Origin: Parelaphostrongylus tenuis
Taxonomy: Eukaryota; Nematoda; Chromadorea; Rhabditida; Metastrongylidae
Direction of reading: 5' to 3'
Assembly: GCA_019055375.1 (NCBI GenBank)
Contig: JAHQIW010002262.1
Location: 1 to 64,000 of the forward strand
DNA length: 64,000 bases
In this document: positions 26,661 to 37,034 of the stretch, piece by piece
Layout of the letters: each line of letters opens with the position of its first letter
Position numbering within the stretch: the first letter of the stretch is position 1
The notes under the pieces: model-generated
What the model saw: only the letters and a program-made list of their open reading frames with translations
What the model was told of the DNA's origin: nothing
The model's database searches: none
Made by a program: the position numbers and the translations under genes

Positions 26661-26889
26661 TATATCGGAAAAACCGTTTCTCTGCAACGTAGAAATGTTT
26701 GATTGGCATGTTCGACCAAGGTTATTTTCGGCTAATTTAGTACCGCAGGATGTAGCAGCCACGTGTGTTGAGGCGAGTATCGTTCGATCTTGGCCAGGTC
26801 TTACGATATCGCGTTATCAGCAAATATTCGCCTTACCCTGCGGCACGTGAATTAGCCTAAGACCGCATTAGCCGCACATGCCAATTCAC

Positions 26890-28012
26890 AAAAGCTGGAA
26901 AGATCATTCGCAAAACATAGTGAGGCTTTGCCAGTTATAAAGGCTGGAAGACCTGACACGGCACTTACAGCATTCAGAAGGGCATCGGAGAAAACCATTC
27001 AACAGCGCTACATGGATCTCTTCGCTAGCCATGTCCACTTACCGTAACATAACTTGAAAGTGAATCAATATATCGTTTCACTGGCCCGCCCTTCCAGAAT
27101 CCGACATGCTATGTCGTCGCTGAAGAACAAAACAGCACCCGGTCCAGATATTATTAGACCAGAACACTTGATGAACCTACCACCGGTTCTCATCCACACC
27201 CTGGCTCGGCTTTTCACTCGTTACCTGTCAGAATGCAAGGTCACATTCGATGGAAAACCAGCAAGACCGTGCTGTTGTTCAAAAGGGAAGACCTTTACGA
27301 CATAGGCAATTATCGCACTAATCTGCTTGCTGTCCGTTGCATATAAACTCTTCACTCGATTCGTCCTAAATAGGATTGACAGAGCACTGGACGAAGGGCA
27401 GCCATGCGGAACAGCAGGATTCCGAAAACGATTTAGTACCATAGACCACATTCACGCTATCACGAGACTCATTGAAGTTTCGCGAGAGTATAAAAATACC
27501 GCTCTTTCTCATTTTCATAGATTTGAAGAAAGTTTTTGATCCAGTGGAAACAGAAGCGGTTATAGAAGCTCTGGTAAACTGAGGCATCCCTACTCGGTAC
27601 ATAACGATCCTTCGTGAGATTTATAAGGATTTCACAGCCAAAATATCTCCATTCTACAACAGCATCACCATTGACGTAAAAAAAAGGGATTTGACAAGTT
27701 TATACAATTTTGCCAGAATTATTAACTGCCTCCCACGAAAACGTCGTGCGACCATTAGAATGGAAGATATGGAAGTGAAAATTAGCGGTGGCCAATTGAA
27801 CCATCTTCGCTCTGCTGATGATATCGCCCTCATGACACCAAGCATCAGTCAAGCAGAACGAATGTTGACCGATTTCGATAACGCCTGTGTAAAGATTGGT
27901 CTTAAACTAATTCCAGTGAGAACGATGTTCATGAGAAACGGATGGATTTGGAATGCTCCGTTCACGCTCAACGAGTCACTCGACGATCAACGAGACGATA
28001 GGTGTTACAGGT
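26890..28012 (+). pseudogene. RTE-type LINE copy, plus strand, 5'-truncated and internally deleted
   Basis: The only RTE copy of this family on the plus strand. It starts in the linker before the RT domain. It then shows SRIRHAMSSLKNKTAPGPD (27090-27145), LARLFTRYLSECKV (27205-27245), YKLFTRFVLNRIDRALDEGQPC (27340-27400), and the RT box SADDIALMTPS (27813-27845; other copies have FADDIVLI). At about 27977 the sequence jumps from the APFTLNE region directly to SLDDQRDDR and the element 3' end, removing about 630 bases relative to the 32.4-kb copy. Frameshifts separate all the blocks. The 3' terminus ends in CAGGTGAT, as in the 32.4-kb copy. Confidence 0.88.
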
Positions 28013-28422
28013 GATACCTCTTCTATCGATCGCTTTTTCATAGACCCGCTCAAAGTGATATGATCTGATTGGGATATAATATATTTTGAGCTGTTAGATC
28101 TAGTGGTATACAGGTGCCTGTTTCGTCCTATCGTGGAACATCAGTACCATTAGTACATCAGTACATCAGTAAAATGGGAGCATTTTTCAACCAATCCTTT
28201 GATGTTAAAATTCTCTATAAAGGAATCAACATCGAGTTTTAAATTTCTCTAGATCAAGTGGTGTAGTTACTATAAGGAGGGTGGTACTAATGAGTCTCAA
28301 TAGGACGAAACAGGTGCCTGTATACCACTAAACGTGACAGCTCAAAACATGTAATATCTTTACCAGGCTGTATCATTTCAAGCGGGTCTATAAAAAAGCG
28401 GTCGATAGAAGAGGTATGATCC
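28013..28422. repeat. Foldback: ~120-bp inverted arms around a ~167-bp loop
   Basis: The left arm (28013-28132) and the reverse complement of 28300-28422 align along their length. Shared blocks include ACCTCTTCTATCGA, ATAGACCCGCT, TTTTGAGCTGT and GTGGTATACAGG, with scattered mismatches and small indels. The right arm read on the minus strand is open and exon-like (DRFFIDPLEMIQPGKDIT). The left arm has a stop in the same register. The left arm begins exactly where the RTE 3' end stops. It could be a MITE-like element or an inverted duplication of an exon. A transcript would form a long hairpin. Confidence 0.75.
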
Positions 28423-28633
28423 ATTTTTAATAGTCTAACGGCTGTCACAAATTTCGAGGAAAACACTACTATGCACAAGAATAAATCGATTCATAAAAAG
28501 GGCCACCTGTACACGCACGCTTTCTGTAAATGTCACAAAATTTTATTACCACAGCCCATACGTACTCTTCCGCATCGCATTTTGTAAAAGAGCCACGTGA
28601 GTAATGCATGTGTATAAAAAATTTTCGTATATA

Positions 28634-28869
28634 TAATTCTAAAGTTCATTCGAGGTGATTGAATATATATCTGACCTTTACAATGATTCGCAATGGTCTC
28701 CCGCTGTATCGAGTCGATGCTGCTTATCCTCCCAGACAACTCTGCGACCGGTGCGGTAACAATTTACATCCCTGGTGACATGGATGGCTTAGTGAACCAT
28801 GAGCACGAAGTCGAACCATCGACCTTGTGTGCGGCGCAGAGCACCTCTAACCACTGCGGTACATGCGTT
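28634..28869 (-). mobile_element. tRNA-derived SINE (family S1), 3'-truncated copy
   Basis: The reverse complement matches the SINEs at 40338-40647 and 58236-58536. It has the A-box region CCGCAGTGGTTAGAGGTG, the B-box region GATGGTTCGACTTC, then the shared body (TCATGGTTCACTAAGCCATCC, TTGTCTGGGAGGATAAGCAGC). The body fades at about 28634, before the TTTATCC tail. Flanking sequence is TA-rich. RNA polymerase III would be the expected promoter. Confidence 0.85.
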
Positions 28870-28960
28870 TTCAAATATTTATATAAATTTGTTTATGTAT
28901 GTATATATGTTTGTATATATATAATTATACACATATATGCACACTTATATATATGTACAT
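28870..28960. repeat. TA/TG-rich microsatellite
   Basis: Degenerate (TA)n/(TATG)n stretch directly adjoining the SINE head. Similar TA-rich DNA adjoins the two other S1 copies, suggesting target preference or tail-associated slippage. Confidence 0.7.
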
Positions 28961-29212
28961 ATTAGACACTTTATTAGGTATCTTCCCAATGTTTTGTTTC
29001 AATGTGCGGACCCCGCACATCCAGCAATCAATGCTTTTCTTTGCCTTCTTATTGAACGTAGTACAATACTTTGAAAGCGCGTCTTTTTGCCTTGTCGAGA
29101 GATCATTCACGACGTCACTTTCTTTGAATTCAACAAGGCCAAAGATAAGGTCGCCGCTCTCAATAAACCGCTGAATACAATCCAAGTTGATCCAGTTATT
29201 TGAATGTTGCAA
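28961..29212 (-). CDS. Hypothetical exon-like frame
   Basis: An open frame on the minus strand with protein-like composition: acidic/basic mix, ESGDLIFGLVEFKESDVV, then a Lys-rich part with a CWMC pair. Family not recognised. No clear acceptor or donor fixes its ends, and AATAAA lies near its 3' side. It could be a fragment of a transposon protein or a host exon. Confidence 0.25.
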
Positions 29213-29234
29213 AAATCAATAGAAAACATGGATA

Positions 29235-29576
29235 GTGAAAAGCGTTGCTTATACTCTTATGGAACACAAATCTTCAATGTATTCAAGACTTTCGGTTGTT
29301 CTACCTCTAGAACTTTTCAAAAAGGACGAAGAAGTTCTAGCCAAGGTTTTGTACGCAGTGCCTCCACTGGAGCTCTATGAGATTAGGGAGAAAAATAATC
29401 AGGTAGGATTTGCACTGCCTGTTGTACTTTGTTCCAAAAAGTCCGTAACATTGTCCACTTTGATCGATGTAATGCATTCCGATTTGGCGGTGCATCTCGA
29501 CGAAGTGCTAGTTGTAGGCACCTTGATGATAAATGCCTGTATAAATGTTATGGTAACAAATTATTGGAATAATTAG
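29235..29576 (+). CDS. Hypothetical open frame, 113 codons
   Basis: An open frame with Leu/Val-rich, moderately hydrophobic stretches (VVLPLELFKKDEE near the start, a later VLVVGTLMINACINVMV run). No family recognised and no signal peptide at its ATG. It is head-to-head with the minus-strand frame just upstream. Chance cannot be excluded. Confidence 0.2.
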   Translation: MKSVAYTLMEHKSSMYSRLSVVLPLELFKKDEEVLAKVLYAVPPLELYEIREKNNQVGFALPVVLCSKKSVTLSTLIDVMHSDLAVHLDEVLVVGTLMINACINVMVTNYWNN

Positions 29577-29599
29577 GAAATCAAGAAATACTTCCAGCT

Positions 29600-30150
29600 C
29601 GCCGTAAAGAGAAATTTAGCGACCGTGGTATCTTGCAGAGTTTATCCGATTCAGAAAAAATGAAGCAATTTTTTTAGGTTCAACACCTTCAAATCTACAA
29701 TTTGATAATAGTGCTTTTTATTTGACTATAGTGAAACTACATTCTTTTTAATGTCACATATTTATTCGCAGTAAATGAAATGCCATGTTTTGGAGTTTTA
29801 AGTGAACTCGAGCGGATCATGGCGAACTGTAGTACACAACTGTGCGGCCAGCCATCGGTGGAGTCTAAATGCCGCCAAGATCACGCATGTCTTGTTCGCG
29901 TCAAGAGCGTCCTGCCAGAGCAAAATTTGGACACGGTGGCGTACGCGATTTACAGGTGCCGTTGTCGTTAAATTTCTTTGGGCAAAGATTGTATTTAACC
30001 TGATGAATTGCGCAGTGCACGCAAATGATTTCCAAAGATGCGTACTGAACGAAAAAAATAAAGCAGATCTGCAAATAGCGTGCACCATTGGTTGACACCG
30101 GAGGTGTGATGCTTCGCTAGTTTAAGACGAAAGACTGAGCCGATTATATG
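29600..30150. other. Unassigned; overlapping open frames on both strands
   Basis: Frames of 96-97 codons occupy both strands at 29798-30098. The plus-strand one contains RWSLNAAKITHVLFASRA, faintly like the thumb region of a LINE RT. That is too weak to call. Nothing else visible. Confidence 0.35.
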
Positions 30151-30467
30151 TGAATTTGAGGGCATCTCTAATCACTAAATTATTAGGAACTCCATACATT
30201 TTGATCTCGCGTTTTTGCCAAATCTACTCTGCTAAGATATATGAGCAGCTGTATCACATCGAGTATCAATTTGTTATGGATAATCAAGGAAAATCGTTGT
30301 TTCTATTTAGCACGTTTGACATCAAGCAATTTACGTATTGCAATAAAATCACTATGTAAGGTGTGTCGAACTGATCCCTCAATCCGCCACTCAACTCTTC
30401 TGCTCATAAGGTGGTCAAAAATTGGCTCAAGAAAACTTCAAAAATGTCTTCAAGGCGACATAATTAT

Positions 30468-30628
30468 GTGTTCACGATATGCTAAATTTCTGGTTGCTGC
30501 ACTATGTTGCTGTTTTTTGATGAGCTCTTTTTTAACGTTGTATCATGAAGAAAAGATTTATTTTCCGCATACGTATATTTTTCACAGAGCAGAACTGTTT
30601 CAGGGAATTATGAGAAACCATTCGACAG
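30468..30628 (+). CDS. Candidate first exon of a type II membrane protein
   Basis: From the ATG at about 30468 the frame reads a short basic N-terminus (MCSRYAKF), a hydrophobic run of about 18 residues (LVAALCCCFLMSSFLTLY), then a luminal-type region (HEEKIYFPHTYIFHRAELF). This is the layout of a signal-anchored Golgi-type protein such as a glycosyltransferase. The frame closes at GCG TAA, but the bases GC|GTAAGT form a strong donor. An acceptor TTTTCAG at about 31101-31107 would continue in phase for about 33 codons. The family is not identified. The longer open frame extending upstream to 30241 is probably not coding. Moderate to low confidence. Confidence 0.35.
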
Positions 30629-30639
30629 CGTAAGTTTCC

Positions 30640-32398
30640 CAGCGCTTCGCTTATTTACTGGGAGGAGTGTTTTACTGCAGTGTAGCATCAAAAACAAGAC
30701 TGAGTTCACATACGCAGACATCTGTTTTCCGGCTAATGTGTGGGCTGTGGGAGAAGGGAGAGAAGGAGGGTGTCCGTGGCTTTTGACACGGCAATCGGTC
30801 GACTGCACCGACGCGTTACACATGTGGCGCGCACTTTTTCTTACTTAATTTGTAATTTTTCTACGCTTTGAAACAGCTCCACTTGCAACGTATGACTCTA
30901 CTACCAGAACATTTCCTCTAGGCATTCATATGCTTTTCCAGCTTCTAGCGAGGTAATAGTTAAAACAAGTTTCGAGTGGAAAACATAATTCGATTTTGAG
31001 CGTTACTGCAATGCAAAAGTGTTTTTTCAAATTAAGAATCAAGGAGCGCAATAGGTAGAGATTTTAGCTATCGAATACTTATAACAGTCTTGGTTCTGAT
31101 TTTCAGTTGCAGAAATCTTTGCATACTTTCGAGATCAATGGCTTCTTGGAGATACTTCTATGGTCACCTTCTCATTGTAGTTGAAACAAGCATAACAATC
31201 TGCTAGCTCCAGATGTCACCAAAATCTCTGAAGAGGTGACTGCCACGATGGCCGTTAGAGCTTCTCAGTAAATGAAACGGCTGACATGACGCATTCACCA
31301 CATTTGATATTTGAGTGTGGTGCAGCATCATCGGATTCCAGAAGTTCTCAACAGCGGAAGTCGTGTGCTGGAATATGCGAGCGTTTAAGCATTTCACGAA
31401 GAGCTACGCTCCGTGAGGCAAATTATGCTGAAAAGTAAGTGTAGCTGTTAGAGTAAGCGAAAAAGCTTATGCTGCTCATTTCGATAGGCGAAGACGCCTG
31501 GTGATGATTCTATTTACTTGGCATCGGAGAATCAAGGTGCACTCACGACGAGTTGATGGAACTTCTCAGCTTACCAAATGAATCACGTCCTACCATGGCG
31601 TCTTCAACAAAGAGCTCTCATAGACTTTACCTTAAGCGAAAATCTTAGCTGTTCAAAAACACAGCCAACATTCTCTTTCTCCCTAAGCCTCGTTTTTGAA
31701 CATTGCTATTGCTTTTGAATTATTTTATTGGCTTGAACCTGTTGTGAAGCAACTGTTATGGATCAAAGTTTCAAAATACTCTTTCCTATTGAAGGTGGTT
31801 GCCCCTCAGAAGAACAATGTGAATGAGAGGCGGTAAAGTGTTGAAATCTGCTAAACAGATTACAGTTTATTAGAAAGATGATGCCGGTTGACCAGACGAG
31901 GGATTTGAGTGGATGTGATCGCGTTCACTTCATACTTTATACAGTCTGTGTAAGTAGGGACGCACATTATTGCTTATGTAAGACCTCTGTGAGTCTTTCA
32001 TTGTCTAATAGTCTAACAAGTCCGGCATAACCATAAATTTAACTCTTTGTGACAAAGAGATCAGCAAACTTATTTTGTAGACATTCACAGAAAAACAAAT
32101 ATAATCTATCTTTATCACAGTGATGAACGGTCTCATTGCTCATATGCGCAGACGATATTGTTGCTTTCCTAGATTACAGCGCTTAATTACCGCTCAATCA
32201 GTGATGTTTTATCTTTTCAAGTAGTTCTGACATCGTCTTTCTTACTTGGGATAGATGTCAACTCGGTGTCCCTACACTTAGATATTTGACCATTTGTCGT
32301 GAATATCACAGACATCACAAGCAGTGAGTAGTGCTTGCCAATCTGTAATTTGAACATTGTCTCAAGTAATATAGAAAATCCTATCAATATGGGACAAA
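30640..32398. other. Unassigned sequence, possibly intronic
   Basis: No open frame longer than 82 codons and no repeats shared with the rest of the window. If the candidate exon at 30468 is real, this would be its intron and further exons, but only the weak block after 31107 is phase-compatible. Confidence 0.4.
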
Positions 32399-32407
32399 TC
32401 ACCTGTG

Positions 32408-34587
32408 TCACCTGTCGTCCCGTTGATCGTCGAGTGACTCGAGCGGGTACCAGCAACTCTTCCATTTTTCCCTATCGCGTGCAATAGTGGCCCAGTGAGT
32501 CCTCCTCGCTCTAGGGATTCGATGAGCATCATATCTTTCTTCTATCGCTTTCGTGATAAAATCGGACCAACGGGTCAGTGGTCTTCCTTTAGAGCGCTTG
32601 ACGTCCCGAGGAATCCAGTCGGTAACGGCTCTCGTCCATCGGTTGTCGTTGAAGCGCATCACGTGTCCGGCCACCTTACTTTCGATATCCTAGCGTGTAG
32701 AACGACGTCTCTGATTTTCGATCGTTGACGTACGTCGGAACTTTGGATCCTTTCTCTCATTTGCGAGATACGGGATACTCCTAGCATCGACCTTTCGACT
32801 GCGCGTTCGATAAAGCCAAGTGATTTTTCATCCTGCTTACATAGCGACCAGGTTTCCGCTGCATACGTCAGGGCAGGGATAATCGTCGAGTCGAAAAGGT
32901 GGGCACGGAGTTGGATGTTCTTTGTCCTCTTCACTACATCTTCGATGCTCTTAAACGTTCCCCAAGCCGCTCGTTTCTTCCTGCTCAACTCTGGAGCTAG
33001 GTCGTTCATCATGTTGATTTTACGACTTAGATAGACGTAACTGGAGCATTCGGAGATTGTCGTTCCGCTGAGCATGAATGGGGCATTTGAAACACATTCG
33101 TTCCTCATAAACATTGTTTTCGCTAGATTCAGTTGAAGACCAATCTTTCCACAGGCGTTACCGAAATCGGTCAACAATCGTTCCGCTTGGCTAATGTTTG
33201 GTGTTATGAGAACGATAACGTCAGCAAAGCGAAGATGGTTTAATTGTCGACCGTCAATTTTCACTCCTATATCCTCCCATTCTAATGTTCGCATGACGTT
33301 TTGTAAGGTGGCAGTGAATAGTTTTGGCCAATTGTATCGCCTTGTCGAACCTCTCTTCTTACGTCAATGGTGATATTGTTGTAGAATAGAGATATTTCTG
33401 GTCGTGAAATCTTTATAAAGCTCACGAAGGATCATTATGTACCGAGTAGGGACGCCCTGGTTATCCAGAGCCTCCATAACCGCTTCTGTTTCCAATGAAT
33501 CAAAGGCTTTCTTCAGATCGACGAAATTGAGACAGAGTGGTTGTTTGTACTCTCGTGAAACTTCGATGAGTCTTGTAATCGTGTGAATGTGGTCCATGGT
33601 ACTAAATCCTTTTCGGAACCCTGCATGTTCTCATGGCTGTCCTTCGTCCAGTGCTCTGTCAATCCTATTTAGGATGACTCGAGTAAAGAGTTTATAGACA
33701 ACGGACAGCAAGCAGATTATGCGATAATTGCCTATGTCGTGAAGGTCTGCCTTTTTGAACAACAATACGGTCTTGCTGGTTTTCCATTGAATAGGGACCT
33801 TGCATTCTGACAGGTAGCGAGTGAAGAGCCGAGCCAGGGTGTTGATGAGAACTGGCGGCAGATTCTTCAGATGTTCTAGTCTAATCCTGTCTTGACCGGG
33901 TGTTGCTCTGTTCTTCACCGACGATATAGCATGTCGGATTTCGGAAGGGAGAACTGATGAGACGACATATTCGTCCTCCTTCAATTTATATGACGGTAAA
34001 AGGACATGGTTAGCGAAGAGGTCCGAGTAGTACTGGTGGATGATTTTCTCCATAGCCATTCTCGAAGCTGTAAGTGTCCCGTCAGGGTATCGGAGTGCGA
34101 TCATCTTGGTCTTATAGTTGGCGAAGCCTCGCTGGGCTTTGCGAATGCTCTTCCCAGCTTCTGCAGCTTCTGCCATAACTGCTGCTCTTCTCTCTTTAAG
34201 GTTTTCTTTTATCTCTTCTCTGCAGCGTTTCGCAAGTTCGGACGTTAAGATTCGGTTGCCTGTAGTTCGTGCGATTCCACGTTGACGCAGCTCGAGTGTC
34301 TGCGGAGACAAGCGTCTCTTCGTAACCTTAGGACTCTCGGCTTTCATAGCGCTAACGCAAAGATATTCAACGAATCGATCGTATTCTTCGTCGATGTTGT
34401 CGACAATGGTATCTTCCCAAGAGCCGACTAGTGATTTGAATACATCCCAGCTTATGGTAGTTCTGGGACTTCGTTGTTTGAATTTAGCGGCTTTGTCTCC
34501 TCTCCTCGAAAATCGGAATGTTGCGCGAAGGAGGCGATGGTCTGATCCCGTGTAGAACTTAGGAACAACAGCGACGTCGGTCGGCAA
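32408..34587 (-). pseudogene. RTE reverse transcriptase and C-terminal region
   Basis: The frames at 34587-33631, 33597-33364, 33294-32659 and 32674-32408 together cover the end of the endonuclease (GSDHRLLRA), the RT fingers and palm (KTSKTVLLFKKADLHDIGNY, FVDLKKAFDSLETEAV), and the C-terminal half (ISECSSYVYL, AETWSL, DNRWTRAVTDWIPRD). It ends at DDQRDDR. A stop interrupts GQP-EHAGFRKGF at about 33630. The palm box that is FADD in the 46.4-kb copy reads FADV here, at about 33217-33228, which removes a metal-binding Asp. A frameshift at about 32660-32674 splits the last two frames. It cannot encode active polymerase. Confidence 0.9.
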
Positions 34588-34763
34588 AACCTTCGATTTA
34601 CTATGATGTGATCTATTTCGTTATGGTACTCTCCATTGGGAGACTCCCACGTCCATCGCTGAGAAGAGGCTTTTGAAATTGCGAGTTACCATGGATGGTT
34701 TGGGTCGTCATGATAAACTCAATAGCCTCTCACCCTGTTCATTCCATTCTAGTCTGTGGGTCC

Positions 34764-35438
34764 CTATGTGACGTTCTTCAGACTTTCTTCTAGGTCCAAT
34801 TTTCGCGTTAAAATCTCCGATAGTGCATTGAAGAATGTATGGTCTTCTCTGAAGAATTTTTCGAGGTCCATATGGAACGCTTCGACTTCGTCTTCGTCAT
34901 AGCTTGGTGTTGGTGCGTAAGCAACGAAAATGGTCAAAGCCGGCATAGAACCACATCGTTTCAACCGTAATCGTCCGATACGAGTTGCTAGTTGTTCGAA
35001 CGAATCAATGTTCACGGTCAAATTCGATTTAACGAGGACGCCAACGCCGCCGACACCTCTGCAATCGCATGTACCAAGGAACAGATCTTCTCCGGTGTCA
35101 TAGACAGCGTGAAAAGGATGGCGCCTTCTCGTCTCAGCCAGGCCAATGACGTCGTACCTTATTCTTCTTGCCTGAATCAATAGATCTTCTACAGCGGATT
35201 GGTGAGCAAGGGTTCTTGCGTTGTAGGTACAGATCGTCATTTTAGTCCGTTTCGATCTTGGCAGCCTAGTTCGGCCCTGATATTTTAGCAGCCTCTCCGT
35301 ACTTGTCCTACCTGGCGCTGCAGTACCAGGGGCTCTTTCGGGGTCAGAGGAATGAGGCCCATATTTGTTGCTGTTTTTGGCATTTCGATACCTAGCGTAT
35401 AGCTTGCCAGGCTCTAAACGTGTTGGCTGGGTACTCAC
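34764..35438 (-). pseudogene. RTE endonuclease domain (first part)
   Basis: A 224-codon frame. A basic, Pro/Arg-rich leader precedes MTICTYNARTL (about residue 67), the start of an exonuclease/endonuclease/phosphatase-fold domain. It has the catalytic-Glu box IGLAETRRRHP, GVGGVGVLVK, and IFVAYAPTPSYDEDEVEAF. The GDFNAKIGPR box lies in another frame from about 34815, so a frameshift breaks the protein inside the domain. The GSDHRLLRA box, with the last catalytic His, is in the next downstream frame at about 34530-34550. This domain would nick target DNA for target-primed reverse transcription. All catalytic boxes are visible, but not in one frame. Confidence 0.88.
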
Positions 35439-35744
35439 GAGTAGCTTGCCAGTCTCTCTTGGAGGAGCGGTAGGAGCTTATTTTCTGGAGGCGACTCCTA
35501 ACCGCCTCCCTTTTACTTCCCGGCAGCTTGATTGCCGGCTTTTAGCCGACTTTACTCGTAGAAGTAGAGTTTTTGTCAAGTTGGCGCTGCAGAAGCAGGG
35601 GCTCATCCTCTGAATCCACATGCGTCTCTGGAATGCACACGGTCGCTTTTGCTTCGCGTTTTATTCCCCTATCCACCACCTGGGGACGCGCCACGTGCCC
35701 TCGCGACTAACCGGGCGGGATCCCTCTAAGAGGGAGGTCCGTGG

Positions 35745-36416
35745 TATACTGACATAATGTCAATAAATCAATATCGACATCAACATACAACAAATCTTAC
35801 CATGACAAGACAAGAGACCATTCTATGTGAATAAAATGAGCAACATGTCAATCAAGTTCGAAATGTGTAGTCGATGCTGTCAGTACAGTTTCTAATGGCA
35901 TACATATTACTTGATCATATTCATCACCGAAAAAGATAAATGAATACGATTTTTGTCATACTTAGCCATTAAACTACGTCAACTCTCTCCGGTTCATCTT
36001 CAACGATTTCACGTTCTCTTGAAGCTCCTCTTCAAAGTTCTTTGCAACTATCCTTCACAGTACTTGTTTGCTATCGAATTCGTGTCCGTTTTTAGCCTTA
36101 GATGAAGTTTATCACCCACTTAAGGCTGCACTTTCAAGCAACCCGACTCCAAGATATAATCGATACGATATGTTCAACTATCCGCACAGGTCTCGCACCC
36201 TCTCTGGTCATTGACCCCTATCAAAGGAACCTTGGACATGCTAAACATATCGACAATCATACCTAAACGCTACGTTTCCTTACGATTTCAACATCGAAAG
36301 ATTCAGCGTTGGGCTCATCCCAGTTCACTCGCCGTTACTTTGGGGATCCTAGTTAGTTTCTTCTCTTCCACTAAATGATATGCTTAAGTTCAGCGGGTAA
36401 TCACATCTGAGTTCAG
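35745..36416 (-). rRNA. 28S rRNA, 5' part only (D1 and part of D2), degenerate
   Basis: The minus strand starts near 36416 with the 28S 5' sequence (ACCTGAACTCAG..., then CTGAACTTAAGCATAT), runs through the GTAACGGCGAGTGAAC core, the AAGAACTTTGAAGAG region and into D2. It stops at the RTE 5' end. Positions that are nearly invariant in eukaryotes are altered: on the plus strand the standard primer region reads TTAGTTTCTTCTCTTCCACT instead of the usual TTTTCCTCCGCT form. About 672 nt remain, so it cannot be a working 28S gene. It is part of one cistron with the next features. Confidence 0.9.
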
Positions 36417-36880
36417 GTTGCGTTTTACAAGTGATTGTAAACATAATAATGATGATGAGAATTTTGTGCTCAACTTGCATTATCTATGTCTAGTGTTAAT
36501 AGCTTTGTTATTACCGTATGATACATGTCATCCATCGTCAATGATTTTTTTTTTTTCGATTTATATTCATGATTTTCAATGATACCCATTGATAAACAAC
36601 ATTGATGATGGTGGTAACAACATCACTAGCATAGGCACATATCATCATATATTATATTCGGTATATTAATACATACATACATATTCACTGTATGTACATT
36701 ATCATTAAATGTTGCCATTGTCGTAATTCTTCACTAAGACGGGAATCATCGTCTTGACGAATACCGTTTGACAAATCTAATCGTCGCATACATAGAGAAG
36801 CATAGATATTATATCATGTCATACATCCATTTTTTCCTCTATGTTTATTGCATATGCAACGTGACTAGAGTAGAATTTCT
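36417..36880 (-). other. ITS2 spacer
   Basis: Spacer between 5.8S and 28S, about 464 nt, with TACATACATA-type simple repeats near 36670. This is longer than the hookworm ITS2 lengths I know and nearer to lungworm-type strongylids, if the copy has kept its original size. Confidence 0.85.
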
Positions 36881-37034
36881 TCAACAACCCTGAACCAGAT
36901 GTGCCGAAGGGAAAACCCAACGGCGCTATGCGTTCAAAATTTCACCACTCTAAGCGTCTGCAATTCGTGGTAAATAACACAGCTAGCTGCGTTTTTCATC
37001 GATACGCGAATCGACCGATCCATCGTTGAAGCTA
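36881..37034 (-). rRNA. 5.8S rRNA, near complete
   Basis: The minus strand carries the nematode 5.8S: CTTCAACGATGGATCG near 37020, ATCGATGAAAAACGCAGC, GAATTGCAGACGC, and the 3' end CTGGTTCAGGGTTGTT. The match is close to strongylid 5.8S with a few changes, such as A for G in the CATCTGGTTCAGG region. It lies in the normal order between ITS1 and ITS2. With the truncated 28S and 18S it is almost certainly a non-functional orphan cistron. Confidence 0.9.

Larger units (their letters stand above)
32399..35744 (-). mobile_element. RTE-type non-LTR retrotransposon, near full length (best copy)
   Basis: About 3.35 kb. The 5' end (35744, next to GGTCCGTGG on the plus strand) and the 3' end (32399-32410, minus-strand CAGGTGAT) agree with the other copies. 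It has an apurinic-type endonuclease followed by reverse transcriptase in one reading direction, as in the RTE clade, with a short 5' leader of about 0.3 kb. Frameshifts and stops break it into five frames. The 5' end abuts 28S rRNA sequence, while the 3' flank is not rRNA. I found no target-site duplication. The sequence resembles hookworm RTE proteins. It is dead by coding disruption and by an RT active-site change. Confidence 0.92.

Noticed and set aside
29798..30098. RT-thumb-like stretch RWSLNAAKITHVLF on the plus strand
   Set aside because: Too short, no neighbouring RT boxes, and an equally long open frame on the opposite strand.
30590..30610. CTGTTTCA motif (also near 7130), the 21U-RNA promoter motif of Caenorhabditis
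   Set aside because: Two hits to an 8-mer on two strands of 64 kb is about the chance expectation, and no supporting pattern is visible.
32399..35744. RTE copy as a 28S-specific (R2-like) insertion
   Set aside because: The protein is RTE-type with an apurinic-type endonuclease, other copies sit in unrelated DNA, and the sequence beyond the 3' end is not 28S. Proximity to rDNA is probably incidental.
32399..35760. Target-site duplication for the 32.4-kb RTE copy
   Set aside because: The flanks (ending TGGGACAA on the left, starting TATACTGACA on the right) do not match, so none is claimed.
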